In this document: one piece after another, positions 8,686-16,755 of the stretch
Numbering within the stretch: position 1 is the stretch's first letter
How the letters are laid out: every line of letters begins with the position of its first letter
Assembly (NCBI RefSeq): GCF_009650605.1
Contig: NZ_WAJT01000001.1
Location: forward strand, 2,046,001 to 2,110,000
Source: Labrenzia sp. CE80
GTDB lineage: Bacteria; Pseudomonadota; Alphaproteobacteria; Rhizobiales; Stappiaceae
Length of the DNA stretch: 64,000 nucleotides
Direction of reading: 5' to 3'
The notes under the pieces: model-generated
Told to the model about the DNA's origin: nothing
What the model saw: only the letters and a program-made list of their open reading frames with translations
The model's database searches: none
Position numbers and translations under genes: made by a program

Positions 8686-8714
8686 CAAAAAGGCCCGAGC
8701 AAAAGCCCGGGCCT
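8686..8714 (-). terminator. Terminator after the TonB-dependent receptor
   Basis: AGGCCCGAGC (8691-8700), loop AAAA, GCCCGGGCCT (8705-8714), with one mismatch. On the minus strand it is followed by TTTTTGATATT. It lies between the receptor stop and the protease start, so the two genes are probably separate transcripts. Confidence 0.85.
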
Positions 8715-8764
8715 CTCCAACTTGTTCGGCAGCGGTCAGATGAATGAAAGCGGCTCGTTCGCAC

Positions 8765-10858
8765 TTACCAGCTGAATTGCTTCGCCATCGTCAGCTTGAA
8801 CGTACGGCCCTTGCCGTCATCACCGGAAAGGTTCGCGCGATAACGCTTGTCGAAGATATTTTCGACGGACGCTCGAAAGACCCAGTCTTCAAACCTGCCT
8901 TCATCCGGCGTCCAATTGGCGAAAATGTCGTGAACCGCGTAGCCAGCGAATGGACCTTCACTCGTCGCTCCTGTGGCGATACTCTCAGCGAAAGTACCCC
9001 GCCAGCCAAAGTCGACGTTATGGTCTGGGAGACGCGCCCCGAGCGTTGTGGCCAAGGTTGTTGCAGGGATGGTGCTCAAATTCTCGCCCGTCTCTGTATC
9101 TTCGCCAAAGATGCGGCTGAACGACATGCTGGCGAAGGCATACTTGGATTCGTAGGCGCCTTCGATTTCTACACCCAGGATTTTCGCCTTGTCGACATTG
9201 ACGTAGTACGGGACAGTCGATGTCTGCCCGGTATAGGTGTTGGAGGTAATCAGATTGTCGAGGATATTGTAAAAGCCGGTTGTCTTGATCTGAAGGCCGT
9301 CATTTTCAGACAGCAGATCCTTGAAGGAGACTGCAAAACCGGCTTCGAAGTTGTTCGAGGTTTCCTTCTCCAGGTCAAGGCTAACACCTCTCGAGATCGG
9401 CCAGCCACGTCCAGGTTCGGACGTCGAAAATATCTCATCCAGCGTTGGCATACGCTCAGTGTGGGCGACCGAGCCAAAGACAGACAGAGTGTCGTTGAAC
9501 TTATAGAGCGCAGCGATTTTTGGAGAAAACGCCACGTCAGACGAAGATGATGCGCCGGAGATCGATGAATCCGGATCAATGTTGACGACATCGACGCGGA
9601 CGCCAGGAATGAGTGTCAGACGATCATTCCAGATGAATTCATTCTGCGCAAAGAAACCGAACTTCGTATCCGTCCCTTCAGGGTGAAAATCAATGTCACC
9701 GCTGGTCGAACTTGCAGTTCGGACCTGATGACTGATCTGCCCCCCGATGGTCAGGAAATTCTCGAAGCTCTCGCCCGTCAGATCGAATGTGTTGTCGACC
9801 TTACCGGAGTACGTGCGATATCCATACTCACCATCCTCGAACAACTGGGACGTAGAAAACGCTCCAAGGGATGAGTCGGATTGAACAACCTGCGTATCCG
9901 AAAACGACAGGTTGACGTTCAAATCCATCCAGGGATTGTCGCTCGCCGGATTCTCGTAAGCGAGTACGACAGTCTGATCGGTGACTTCCCGGTCAACGGT
10001 TCCAAACCCTAGTGACCCAGTTTGGGAATACTCGGTATCGTCTGCGTCACTCTGCCAGCGAGAATAAGACAGGCGAAGCGCCTGCTCGTTGGCTTCACCA
10101 AACCTGTGGGTAATCTTCCCGAGGCCAGAGAAAGAAACAAACTCTGATCCCTTGATCGTCTCGCCTGAGCCGGTGACGTAGTTCTGCTGACTGCGGACAT
10201 TTCCGTTCACCAGAACAGAGGTCTGATCATTGAAGGCGAAGGCACCCGTCAATGAACCCAGAATACCGGCGACATTCGAGTTGTACTCAGTCTTGACCTG
10301 AATAGCGCCCTTCTCACCTGGCTCGAGATAGTCCTCGGCGTCCTTGGTGGTGAAATTGATCACCCCTCCAAGCGCGCCGGCGCCATATAGGGTCGACGAT
10401 GCCGGCCCCCGGAGCACTTCGACGCGCTTGTAGAGTTCAGGTTCACCAAAGAACGAACCAACGCGGTACTGTTCATGAAACTTCACCGCACCATCGACAG
10501 TGATGATGATCTTGGACTCATCCGCCGCCGCGAGACCACCAATACCCCGGATGTTGAACGACTGGCCAAACGCCCTGTCGCTCCCGATCATCGTTACACC
10601 GGGGACCTGATCGAAGAGTTCTGCAATCGTTGCCGCTTGTTTTTCGTCGATTGCTTCCTGATCTAGAACCGTCACCGCCTGAGGCGTGTCGATCGCAACT
10701 TTTTCTCGTCCTGCACCGACGACGAGCTGATTCAGCAGCGTTGTGGTCTGAGCCGTTTCGATCCCGGTGGCATCCTGTGCGACCGCGAATGTGGCCGTCC
10801 CGAGTGGTACAATGACGGTGCTGGCAAGCAGCATCGCCATGCGCGCATGATATGACAT
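8765..10858 (-). CDS. TonB-dependent outer-membrane receptor (iron/heme type likely)
   Basis: 697-residue outer-membrane transporter. It has a signal peptide ending near TFAVAQDA. The plug domain covers about residues 50-180 (TPQAVTVLDQEAI, FNIRGIGG, VEVLRGPASSTLYGAGALGGVINF), followed by a beta-barrel that ends in the aromatic residue Trp (KQFSW), as expected for outer-membrane insertion. Barrel features such as FAQNEFIWNDRLTLIPGVRVD and ERMPTLDEIF resemble the heme/hemoglobin and siderophore receptor groups; I cannot choose between them. No TonB, ExbBD or periplasmic binding genes are adjacent. A TGA-N9-TCA iron-box-like motif overlaps the presumed promoter. Confidence 0.9.
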   Translation of the reverse strand: MSYHARMAMLLASTVIVPLGTATFAVAQDATGIETAQTTTLLNQLVVGAGREKVAIDTPQAVTVLDQEAIDEKQAATIAELFDQVPGVTMIGSDRAFGQSFNIRGIGGLAAADESKIIITVDGAVKFHEQYRVGSFFGEPELYKRVEVLRGPASSTLYGAGALGGVINFTTKDAEDYLEPGEKGAIQVKTEYNSNVAGILGSLTGAFAFNDQTSVLVNGNVRSQQNYVTGSGETIKGSEFVSFSGLGKITHRFGEANEQALRLSYSRWQSDADDTEYSQTGSLGFGTVDREVTDQTVVLAYENPASDNPWMDLNVNLSFSDTQVVQSDSSLGAFSTSQLFEDGEYGYRTYSGKVDNTFDLTGESFENFLTIGGQISHQVRTASSTSGDIDFHPEGTDTKFGFFAQNEFIWNDRLTLIPGVRVDVVNIDPDSSISGASSSSDVAFSPKIAALYKFNDTLSVFGSVAHTERMPTLDEIFSTSEPGRGWPISRGVSLDLEKETSNNFEAGFAVSFKDLLSENDGLQIKTTGFYNILDNLITSNTYTGQTSTVPYYVNVDKAKILGVEIEGAYESKYAFASMSFSRIFGEDTETGENLSTIPATTLATTLGARLPDHNVDFGWRGTFAESIATGATSEGPFAGYAVHDIFANWTPDEGRFEDWVFRASVENIFDKRYRANLSGDDGKGRTFKLTMAKQFSW

Positions 10859-11339
10859 ACGACGAGTCCTTAGTGTCTAGCGATGAAGTGAGCGGCGTGT
10901 GCTGGCGCGAAAGGCGTTCACCTTCGCAAGCTGGCAGCGGGAGGGCCCGCGGGCGGTCTACGACTGTTACAGCCGGTCGCCTAACCTGATATTTATACTC
11001 AAGAATTAAGAAATATGAGAAATTTAGTCAAGTTAATTTCACGATCGACAAATTCCTGCCACTTTGCAGCGATCTGAGCCCGTCTGATCAAACTCAGAAA
11101 TCGCAGGACACACACTGAAACAAACGAAATCCGACCTTACGTTTTCAACTACTTATAAAATACGATTTTAAAACAATAACTTCCCGCCTCGCAAAATTCT
11201 TGCCGCACCGCATCATTTCAGGTAGCCGTATTAGTCATGGATAGAACTGCCTATGCCTGAGAGGGAGACCTTTGGAATCACCCCAGCGCGTTTCGGGCGG
11301 CCTATCACGCCATTTCGAGAGACCTTTTAGGAGAAAACC
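10859..11339. other. Divergent intergenic region, TonB receptor / peroxiredoxin
   Basis: About 480 bases without a gene and markedly AT-rich at 10985-11200. It should hold the receptor promoter (minus strand) and the peroxiredoxin promoter (plus strand). The only motif I can name is the promoter/iron-box candidate at 11003-11031. The ribosome-binding site for the peroxiredoxin is TTAGGAGAAAACC just before 11340. Confidence 0.55.
11003..11031 (-). promoter_or_regulatory. Candidate sigma-70 promoter with overlapping TGA-N9-TCA iron box
   Basis: On the minus strand TTGACT (11026-11031) and TAATTC (11003-11008) are separated by 17 bases. TGA-N9-TCA occupies 11016-11030, overlapping the -35 element. 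TGA-N9-TCA is the iron-responsive operator consensus bound by RirA in Rhizobium. The motif carries little information, so its placement on the promoter of a TonB receptor is what makes it plausible. Confidence 0.4.
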
Positions 11340-11882
11340 ATGACCGGCAAAAAGGTGCCAGACGTTACCTTCCGCACCCGTGTTCGCGATGAGAGCATCG
11401 AAGGCCCGAACCCCTTCCGTTGGGAGGACAAGACTTCTTCAAACTATTTCGCCGGCAAGAAGGTTGTCCTTTTCTCCCTGCCGGGCGCGTTCACTCCGAC
11501 ATGCTCGACGTTCCAGCTTCCGGACTTCGAGAAGCTTCATGAAGAGTTCCAGGTCGAAGGCATCGATGAAATCTACTGCGTCTCGGTCAACGACGCCTTT
11601 GTCATGAACGCATGGGCCAAGGCTCAGGGCGTCGACAAGGTCAAGGTCATCCCGGATGGCTCCGGTGAGTTCACCCGCAAGATGGGCATGCTGGTTGCCA
11701 AGGACAATCTCGGCTTTGGCATGCGCTCCTGGCGCTATGGCGCGATCATCAACGATGGCACCGTCGAGCAGTGGTTCGAGGAAGAGGGCTTCTCGGACAA
11801 CTGTGAAAGCGATCCCTACGGCGTTTCTTCGCCACAGAATATCCTTGAAAAACTGCGGTCCTCGAAAATCCAGGCCGCCTGA
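11340..11882 (+). CDS. Peroxiredoxin, Prx5/AhpE-TSA type
   Basis: Thiol peroxidase of 180 residues that reduces hydrogen and alkyl peroxides. The catalytic motif PGAFTPTCS contains the peroxidatic Cys at about residue 56, with the Pro and Thr of the Prx active site. The later Arg is in MRSWRYG. The pattern fits the Prx5 (type II) subfamily found widely in alphaproteobacteria; there is no C-terminal glutaredoxin domain. TTAGGAGAAAACC is a strong ribosome-binding site. The gene is single and followed by a near-perfect terminator. Confidence 0.93.
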   Translation: MTGKKVPDVTFRTRVRDESIEGPNPFRWEDKTSSNYFAGKKVVLFSLPGAFTPTCSTFQLPDFEKLHEEFQVEGIDEIYCVSVNDAFVMNAWAKAQGVDKVKVIPDGSGEFTRKMGMLVAKDNLGFGMRSWRYGAIINDGTVEQWFEEEGFSDNCESDPYGVSSPQNILEKLRSSKIQAA

Positions 11883-11909
11883 TTTCAAGTTCCCGTACCG
11901 CGGAATCAA

Positions 11910-11948
11910 AGAACCCCGCAGAGCAGCAGCTCTGCGGGGTTCTTTTTT
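11910..11948 (+). terminator. Strong rho-independent terminator after peroxiredoxin
   Basis: 15-bp perfect stem: AGAACCCCGCAGAGC (11910-11924), loop AGCA, GCTCTGCGGGGTTCT (11929-11943), then a run of Ts to 11948. It also separates the peroxiredoxin from the convergent cyd operon. Confidence 0.95.
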
Positions 11949-11977
11949 ATATCTCTCAATTTGAACGCACGAATATC

Positions 11978-12097
11978 TCAGGCGCCGCGATCGATTTTGC
12001 GTTCCTCGTCATCCTCACGCATTTCCAGCCACATGGCGTTCAAAACGGCGAGGCAGACTGCCAAAGGCATGCCGAGGATCCAGGCGAAATACCACAT
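11978..12097 (-). CDS. cydX: Cytochrome bd oxidase small subunit CydX
   Basis: 39-residue single-helix membrane protein. The reverse strand encodes MWYFAWILGMPLAVCLAVLN followed by AMWLEMREDDEERKIDRGA and a stop at 11978. WYFAWILG and NAMWLE are the family signature of CydX/YbgT, the small subunit that stabilises the hemes of cytochrome bd. GAGGAG stands nine bases upstream of the ATG. It is the last gene of cydDCABX, 13 bp after cydB. It is easily missed because of its length. Confidence 0.93.
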   Translation of the reverse strand: MWYFAWILGMPLAVCLAVLNAMWLEMREDDEERKIDRGA

Positions 12098-12110
12098 TTC
12101 TCAATTCTCC

Positions 12111-13268
12111 TCAGTAGGCCGTATCATGGTCGCGTTCGATGGTTTCCTCGTCGACCTTGCCCCACAGGACCTTGTAGACCCATGCTGTGTAGATCAGGAT
12201 CAACGGCAGGAAAATCGCGGTCGCAACGAGCATGTTGAACAAAGTCGCATGGCTTGATGACGCATCCCAGACCGTCAGGCTCGCCTCCGGCTGGATCGAA
12301 CTTGGCAGAATGAAGGGGAACATCGACAGCCCAACCGTGGAAATGATCCCGACCACGGCTGCCTTTGAACAGAGGAACGTCAGCCCTTCAAACCGGGTTT
12401 GAAGACCGACAAGCGCACCAAGAGTACCCAGAAAGCCAAGCGCTGGTGCAATCATCATCCAGGGATGCAGGGCATAGTTAGCCATCCAGGCGCTGCCTTC
12501 GACGATTGCCTGCTTGGCCAGCGGGTTGGCCTGCATATTCGGGTCAATCTCGCTGGTGATACGAAATCCTTCGACGTAACCGGTTGAAACCAGCCAGCCG
12601 CCGAGCGCAAAAAGCACCAGGGAAACGATCGCTGCCAGGGAGCCGTACCGCCTGCCGCGAACGGCCACGACGCCCCCTGCCCGCATGCCAAGCCAAGCGC
12701 CGCCATGCATGACAAGCATGCTCACAGACAAAAGTCCGCACAGGAGAGAGAACGGAGAGAAAAGGCCAAAGAAAGACCCCTCATAGGTCATCCGAAGGTC
12801 TAGATCGAGACTGTATGGCACGCCGAGAAGAACGTTTCCAACGGCGACGCCAAAGACCAGGGCCGGCACAAAGGAACCCGTGAAGAGCGCCCAGTCCCAG
12901 GCTGTGCGCCAGGCAGGGTCGGGGCGTTTGGAGCGATATTTGAAGGCGACCGGCCGCAGGATCATGGCCGCCAGCACGATGAACATCGCCAGATAGAAGC
13001 CGGAGAAACTGATCGCATAGAGCGGTGGCCAGGCAGCGAAGATCGCGCCGCCTCCCAGAATGAACCAGACCTGATTTCCTTCCCAGGTGGCTCCGATAGT
13101 GTTGATCGCGATACGCCGTTCCACGTCGCTTTCGGCGACGAAGGGCAGCAAGGTTCCAACACCCATGTCGAAGCCATCCGTCACGGCGAACGCAATCAGG
13201 ATAATACCCAACAGCGCCCACCAGAGCACCTTGAGGACTGAGTAGTCGATGAGTTCGTGGAGGATCAT
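12111..13268 (-). CDS. cydB: Cytochrome bd ubiquinol oxidase subunit II
   Basis: 385-residue polytopic subunit of the high-affinity terminal oxidase. The N-terminus MILHELIDYSVLKVLWWALLG and FAVTDGFDMGVGTLLPFV, then RIAINTIGATWEGNQVWFILGGGAIFAAWP (motif in pieces), are classic CydB. About nine TM helices are visible. GGAGTAGTT precedes the chosen ATG and overlaps the end of cydA; the gap to cydA is 4 bp. The 24-codon upstream extension is antisense-like and not part of the family. Confidence 0.95.
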   Translation of the reverse strand: MILHELIDYSVLKVLWWALLGIILIAFAVTDGFDMGVGTLLPFVAESDVERRIAINTIGATWEGNQVWFILGGGAIFAAWPPLYAISFSGFYLAMFIVLAAMILRPVAFKYRSKRPDPAWRTAWDWALFTGSFVPALVFGVAVGNVLLGVPYSLDLDLRMTYEGSFFGLFSPFSLLCGLLSVSMLVMHGGAWLGMRAGGVVAVRGRRYGSLAAIVSLVLFALGGWLVSTGYVEGFRITSEIDPNMQANPLAKQAIVEGSAWMANYALHPWMMIAPALGFLGTLGALVGLQTRFEGLTFLCSKAAVVGIISTVGLSMFPFILPSSIQPEASLTVWDASSSHATLFNMLVATAIFLPLILIYTAWVYKVLWGKVDEETIERDHDTAY

Positions 13269-13272
13269 GAAA

Positions 13273-14865
13273 CTACTCCGCAGCCATTGGAATTGGGGTC
13301 GCGGCCTCAGCCGGGGAATGCTCGGGCAGCTCGTCGTCATCCGGACCCTTCCGGATGTATTTGATCATCAGGGCAACCTCGATCACAAGCAGGACGGTGT
13401 AGAGCAGGACAAAGCCTGCCAACGTGAGCAACACTTCGGTCACTGACAGGTTGGAAACTGCCTGAGCCGTCGGCAACATGCCTTCGATGATCCAGGGCTG
13501 GCGGCCATACTCAGCAATGATCCAGCCCATCTCACAGGCAATCCACGGAAGAGGGATCGACAGAACCGCGATCTGCAAAATCCAGCGCTGGTTCCGACGC
13601 AGATGATCCAGCTTCCCGGAGGAAGCGAGGTAGAAAAACACTCCCGTCAGCAAAATGAAGAAGAAGCCGCAGGCAACCATGATGCGGAAGGCATAGAACA
13701 TGGGCCAGACATTAGGCACCGCAGACCAGGCAGCGGCATCGATCTCCTCGTTGGTCGCATTCAACGGATCTGCCGCGAAAGGAAGCAGCAGATAGGCGTA
13801 GCCCAGGTTGTGCTGATTGATCCGGAAGGTCTCACGCACATCCTGATCAACATCGCCGTTGGTTGAGCGGATCTTTTGCAAGGCATCCCAGGCGATCACA
13901 CCCTGGCGGATGCGGTCCTTGGAGGCTTCAACCAATTCCTTGATCCCGGGAATTTCCTCGGTCAGGGACCGGGTCGCGATCAAACCCATGACATAGGGGA
14001 CTTCGATTGCGAACGAATTATCGCGCTTTGCCATGTCGGGGAAGGCAATCAGATTGAACGACGCGGGAGCCGGTTCGGTCTCCCACATGGCCTCGATCGT
14101 CGCCAGTTTCATTTTCTGATTGAGGTTTGCCTCATAGCCACTTTCATCGCCGAGCACGACAACGGAAAGAGCAGAGGCAAAACCAAAGGCAGATGCAATT
14201 GCGATGGACCGGCGTGCGATTGCGACGTGCCGACCTTTCAGCATGTACCAGGACGAAATACCGAGCATGAAGATCGCAGCGGTGACATATCCCGCCGAAA
14301 CCGTGTGAACGAATTTTGCTTGAGCGACTGGGTTGAACAGCACATCGTAGAAGCTCGTAACTTCCATGCGCATCGTCTCGGGGTTGAATTCCGACCCGAT
14401 CGGATGTTGCATCCAGCCATTGGCGATCAGGATCCAGAGCGCGGAAAAGTTCGTCCCGATTGCAACAGCCCAGGTCGCCGCCAAATGCTGCCGCTTTGAG
14501 AGCCGATCCCAGCCGAAGAAGAAAAGGCCGACGAAGGTGGCTTCCATGAAGAATGCCATCAGGCCTTCGATGGCGAGAGGTGCGCCGAAGACATCGCCAA
14601 CATACTGGCTGAAATAGGCCCAGTTCATACCGAACTGGAACTCCATCGTCAGGCCGGTTGCGACACCCAGAACGAAATTGATCCCAAAGAGAGTGCCCCA
14701 GAATTTGACCATCCGCTTCCAGATCTCGCGACCGGTCATCACATAGACCGTTTCCATGGTCGCCAGCAGGATCGACAAGCCAATCGTCAGGGGAACGAAA
14801 AGAAAATGGTAGAGAGCCGTCATGGCAAATTGCAGCCGGGACAGGCTGACGACATCGAGTTCCAT
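13273..14865 (-). CDS. cydA: Cytochrome bd ubiquinol oxidase subunit I
   Basis: 530-residue heme-bearing subunit. The start MELDVVSLSRLQFAMTALYH matches the family start, with the heme-ligand His at residue 20. Further marks are FQFGMNWAYFSQYVGDVFG, KFVHTVSAGYV (second heme His), the Q-loop region around KDRIRQGVIAWDAL, and EYGRQPWIIEGMLPT. It oxidises quinol and reduces O2 at low oxygen, and resists sulfide, NO and peroxide. AAGGTGA precedes the ATG; six codons upstream another ATG has no family support. The gene lies 180 bp after cydC, so an internal promoter is possible. Confidence 0.96.
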   Translation of the reverse strand: MELDVVSLSRLQFAMTALYHFLFVPLTIGLSILLATMETVYVMTGREIWKRMVKFWGTLFGINFVLGVATGLTMEFQFGMNWAYFSQYVGDVFGAPLAIEGLMAFFMEATFVGLFFFGWDRLSKRQHLAATWAVAIGTNFSALWILIANGWMQHPIGSEFNPETMRMEVTSFYDVLFNPVAQAKFVHTVSAGYVTAAIFMLGISSWYMLKGRHVAIARRSIAIASAFGFASALSVVVLGDESGYEANLNQKMKLATIEAMWETEPAPASFNLIAFPDMAKRDNSFAIEVPYVMGLIATRSLTEEIPGIKELVEASKDRIRQGVIAWDALQKIRSTNGDVDQDVRETFRINQHNLGYAYLLLPFAADPLNATNEEIDAAAWSAVPNVWPMFYAFRIMVACGFFFILLTGVFFYLASSGKLDHLRRNQRWILQIAVLSIPLPWIACEMGWIIAEYGRQPWIIEGMLPTAQAVSNLSVTEVLLTLAGFVLLYTVLLVIEVALMIKYIRKGPDDDELPEHSPAEAATPIPMAAE

Positions 14866-15045
14866 CGCGTCACCTTTCGTCATTCGGCTCCGTGGGATGA
14901 CGGTGCCTAGAATCAGGGTAATCCCTTATGAGCGCAAAGGCTATTCCAAGCTGATTAGACTTTTATGATCGCCAAACGATGGAGGGACCACTGGGCTCTG
15001 AGGGGTCGGCGCGGACTCGATTTTCACAAACCCGCAAGTCTCGGT

Positions 15046-16755
15046 CTATCGTTGGTGCGCCGTCGCCGCTATGGGCTGATCTGCGGCATCCAGCCTCAGG
15101 ATGCGATCAGCCCGATCGATCTCCGACTGTTTGTGCGCAATCATCAGGACCGCGGCATCCCCGCGAAAGCGCTGAAACCCGTCAAGAACCTGGGTTGCTG
15201 TGACCTCATCAAGGCCTTCGGTCAACTCGTCGAGGATGAAAAGGTCGGGCTGCGTCAGATACGCACGGGCAAGGCCGAGGCGTCTTTGCTCGCCACCAGA
15301 CAGGCCGACTCCGCCTTCGCCAAGCATGGCTTGGAGACCTGATGTGTTGTCGGAGATGCGATCCTTCAGCGCCGCCACTTCCAGGGCTTGCCAGAGCTCA
15401 CTGTCGCCCGCCTGCGGGTTCGCAATCCTCAAGTTGGCTGCAACCGTATCGTGAAATAGATATGGCTTTTGTCCCAGAACGGTGATGCGGCGACGCAGTT
15501 CCTCTTCGCGAATTGCATCAAGTCCCCGGCCGCCGAGCTGTATTTTGCCACCGTCAGGGCGCAACAAAGCAGAGGTGAGCGCAGACACCGTCGACTTCCC
15601 GCAGCCGCTCCTGCCGACAAGTGCCAACCATTCACCGGGAGCGATTTCAAAGGAAACATCTTCGAGGACCTGACGCTCTGCTGCCGGATAGCCAAACGAG
15701 ACACGGTCAAAGGTTAGCGCCGCCTGATCCAGCTTCCGAGGACTATCATCCGCAATGTTCTGGACCGCAGGGGCCCGAGACCTTGACCCCGCCCCCTTCA
15801 GTTCAACACCTTCGACCGCCCGATGGGCAGCAAGCCGAGTGCGGTCGAGTTTGGAAAGGCCCGGGATGATTATCGACACCACTTCGGGCAGTCCGAGCAC
15901 CACCAGAAGGACGGCGACCGCGACGGTGATGGCTACCTCTCCCTCACCAACGCTCCAGATGATAGCGGCTAGGATCAGCGCAAGCGCAACCTGTCCGGCA
16001 AACCCTGCACATGCGCTGAGAAGACTGCTACGCGCCTCCATCGATTCTTCGGCATCGGCGAGACGGCGCTCCGCCGACCGAATTGTGTCGGCAGTGGCCT
16101 CCAAACCGCCATAGACCGCGAGATCGCGGCGGCCTGCGACGAGATCGACGGTACGAAGGCGCACTGCGTCCAGTGCCGCTTCCTGGAGGCGCGCATCCCG
16201 CCGCTTCTTGCGCGTCATCAGACGCACGCAGAGACCGGCAACAAACGCCAAAAAGACGACTGGTCCAATGGCAAGGACCAAAGTGATGGACGCGACCCAT
16301 ACGACCGACAGAAGTCCGACAGCACCTGCCAAGATGCCCGGCACCACAAGGCGGAGATAGACAGCGTCCAGAGCCGTAATGTCAGATGTCAGCCGGTTGA
16401 GCGCCGCGCCACTGCGTGGTTTCGCGCCATTTCCTGCGCGTTGCGCTTGCCCCTCAAAAATCCTGCAGCGAAGATCCGTCAGGAATCGGAATGTCGCATC
16501 ATGTGTGAGCAGTCTCTCGCCATAGCGCCCCGCGGTTCTCGCTATCGCGAGCCCCCTGATTGCTGCACTTGGCAGGAAGATATTCAAGAACGCACCGCTC
16601 ATACCAGCCATCGCTGCCGCGGTGATGAACCAACCCGCAACACCCAAGAGCGCAATGCCGGCTATTGCGGGAATGAGCGCGACAAGGATCCCACCGGCAA
16701 AAGCTGTGCGGTGGTGGCTCCATTGCCATTTGATCAGCTTCGCAAGACCGCTCAC
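15046..16755 (-). CDS. cydC: Heterodimeric ABC transporter CydDC, subunit CydC
   Basis: 569-residue fused permease/ATPase. Six TM helices occupy about residues 1-310. The nucleotide-binding domain runs from about 345, with Walker A (VGRSGCGKST), signature VGLSGGEQRRLGLARA and Walker B DLFILDELTEGLD. With CydD it exports cysteine/glutathione (or acts on heme-thiol balance) and is needed to assemble cytochrome bd. Its start overlaps the cydD stop by 4 bp, indicating translational coupling. Confidence 0.92.
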   Translation of the reverse strand: MSGLAKLIKWQWSHHRTAFAGGILVALIPAIAGIALLGVAGWFITAAAMAGMSGAFLNIFLPSAAIRGLAIARTAGRYGERLLTHDATFRFLTDLRCRIFEGQAQRAGNGAKPRSGAALNRLTSDITALDAVYLRLVVPGILAGAVGLLSVVWVASITLVLAIGPVVFLAFVAGLCVRLMTRKKRRDARLQEAALDAVRLRTVDLVAGRRDLAVYGGLEATADTIRSAERRLADAEESMEARSSLLSACAGFAGQVALALILAAIIWSVGEGEVAITVAVAVLLVVLGLPEVVSIIIPGLSKLDRTRLAAHRAVEGVELKGAGSRSRAPAVQNIADDSPRKLDQAALTFDRVSFGYPAAERQVLEDVSFEIAPGEWLALVGRSGCGKSTVSALTSALLRPDGGKIQLGGRGLDAIREEELRRRITVLGQKPYLFHDTVAANLRIANPQAGDSELWQALEVAALKDRISDNTSGLQAMLGEGGVGLSGGEQRRLGLARAYLTQPDLFILDELTEGLDEVTATQVLDGFQRFRGDAAVLMIAHKQSEIDRADRILRLDAADQPIAATAHQR

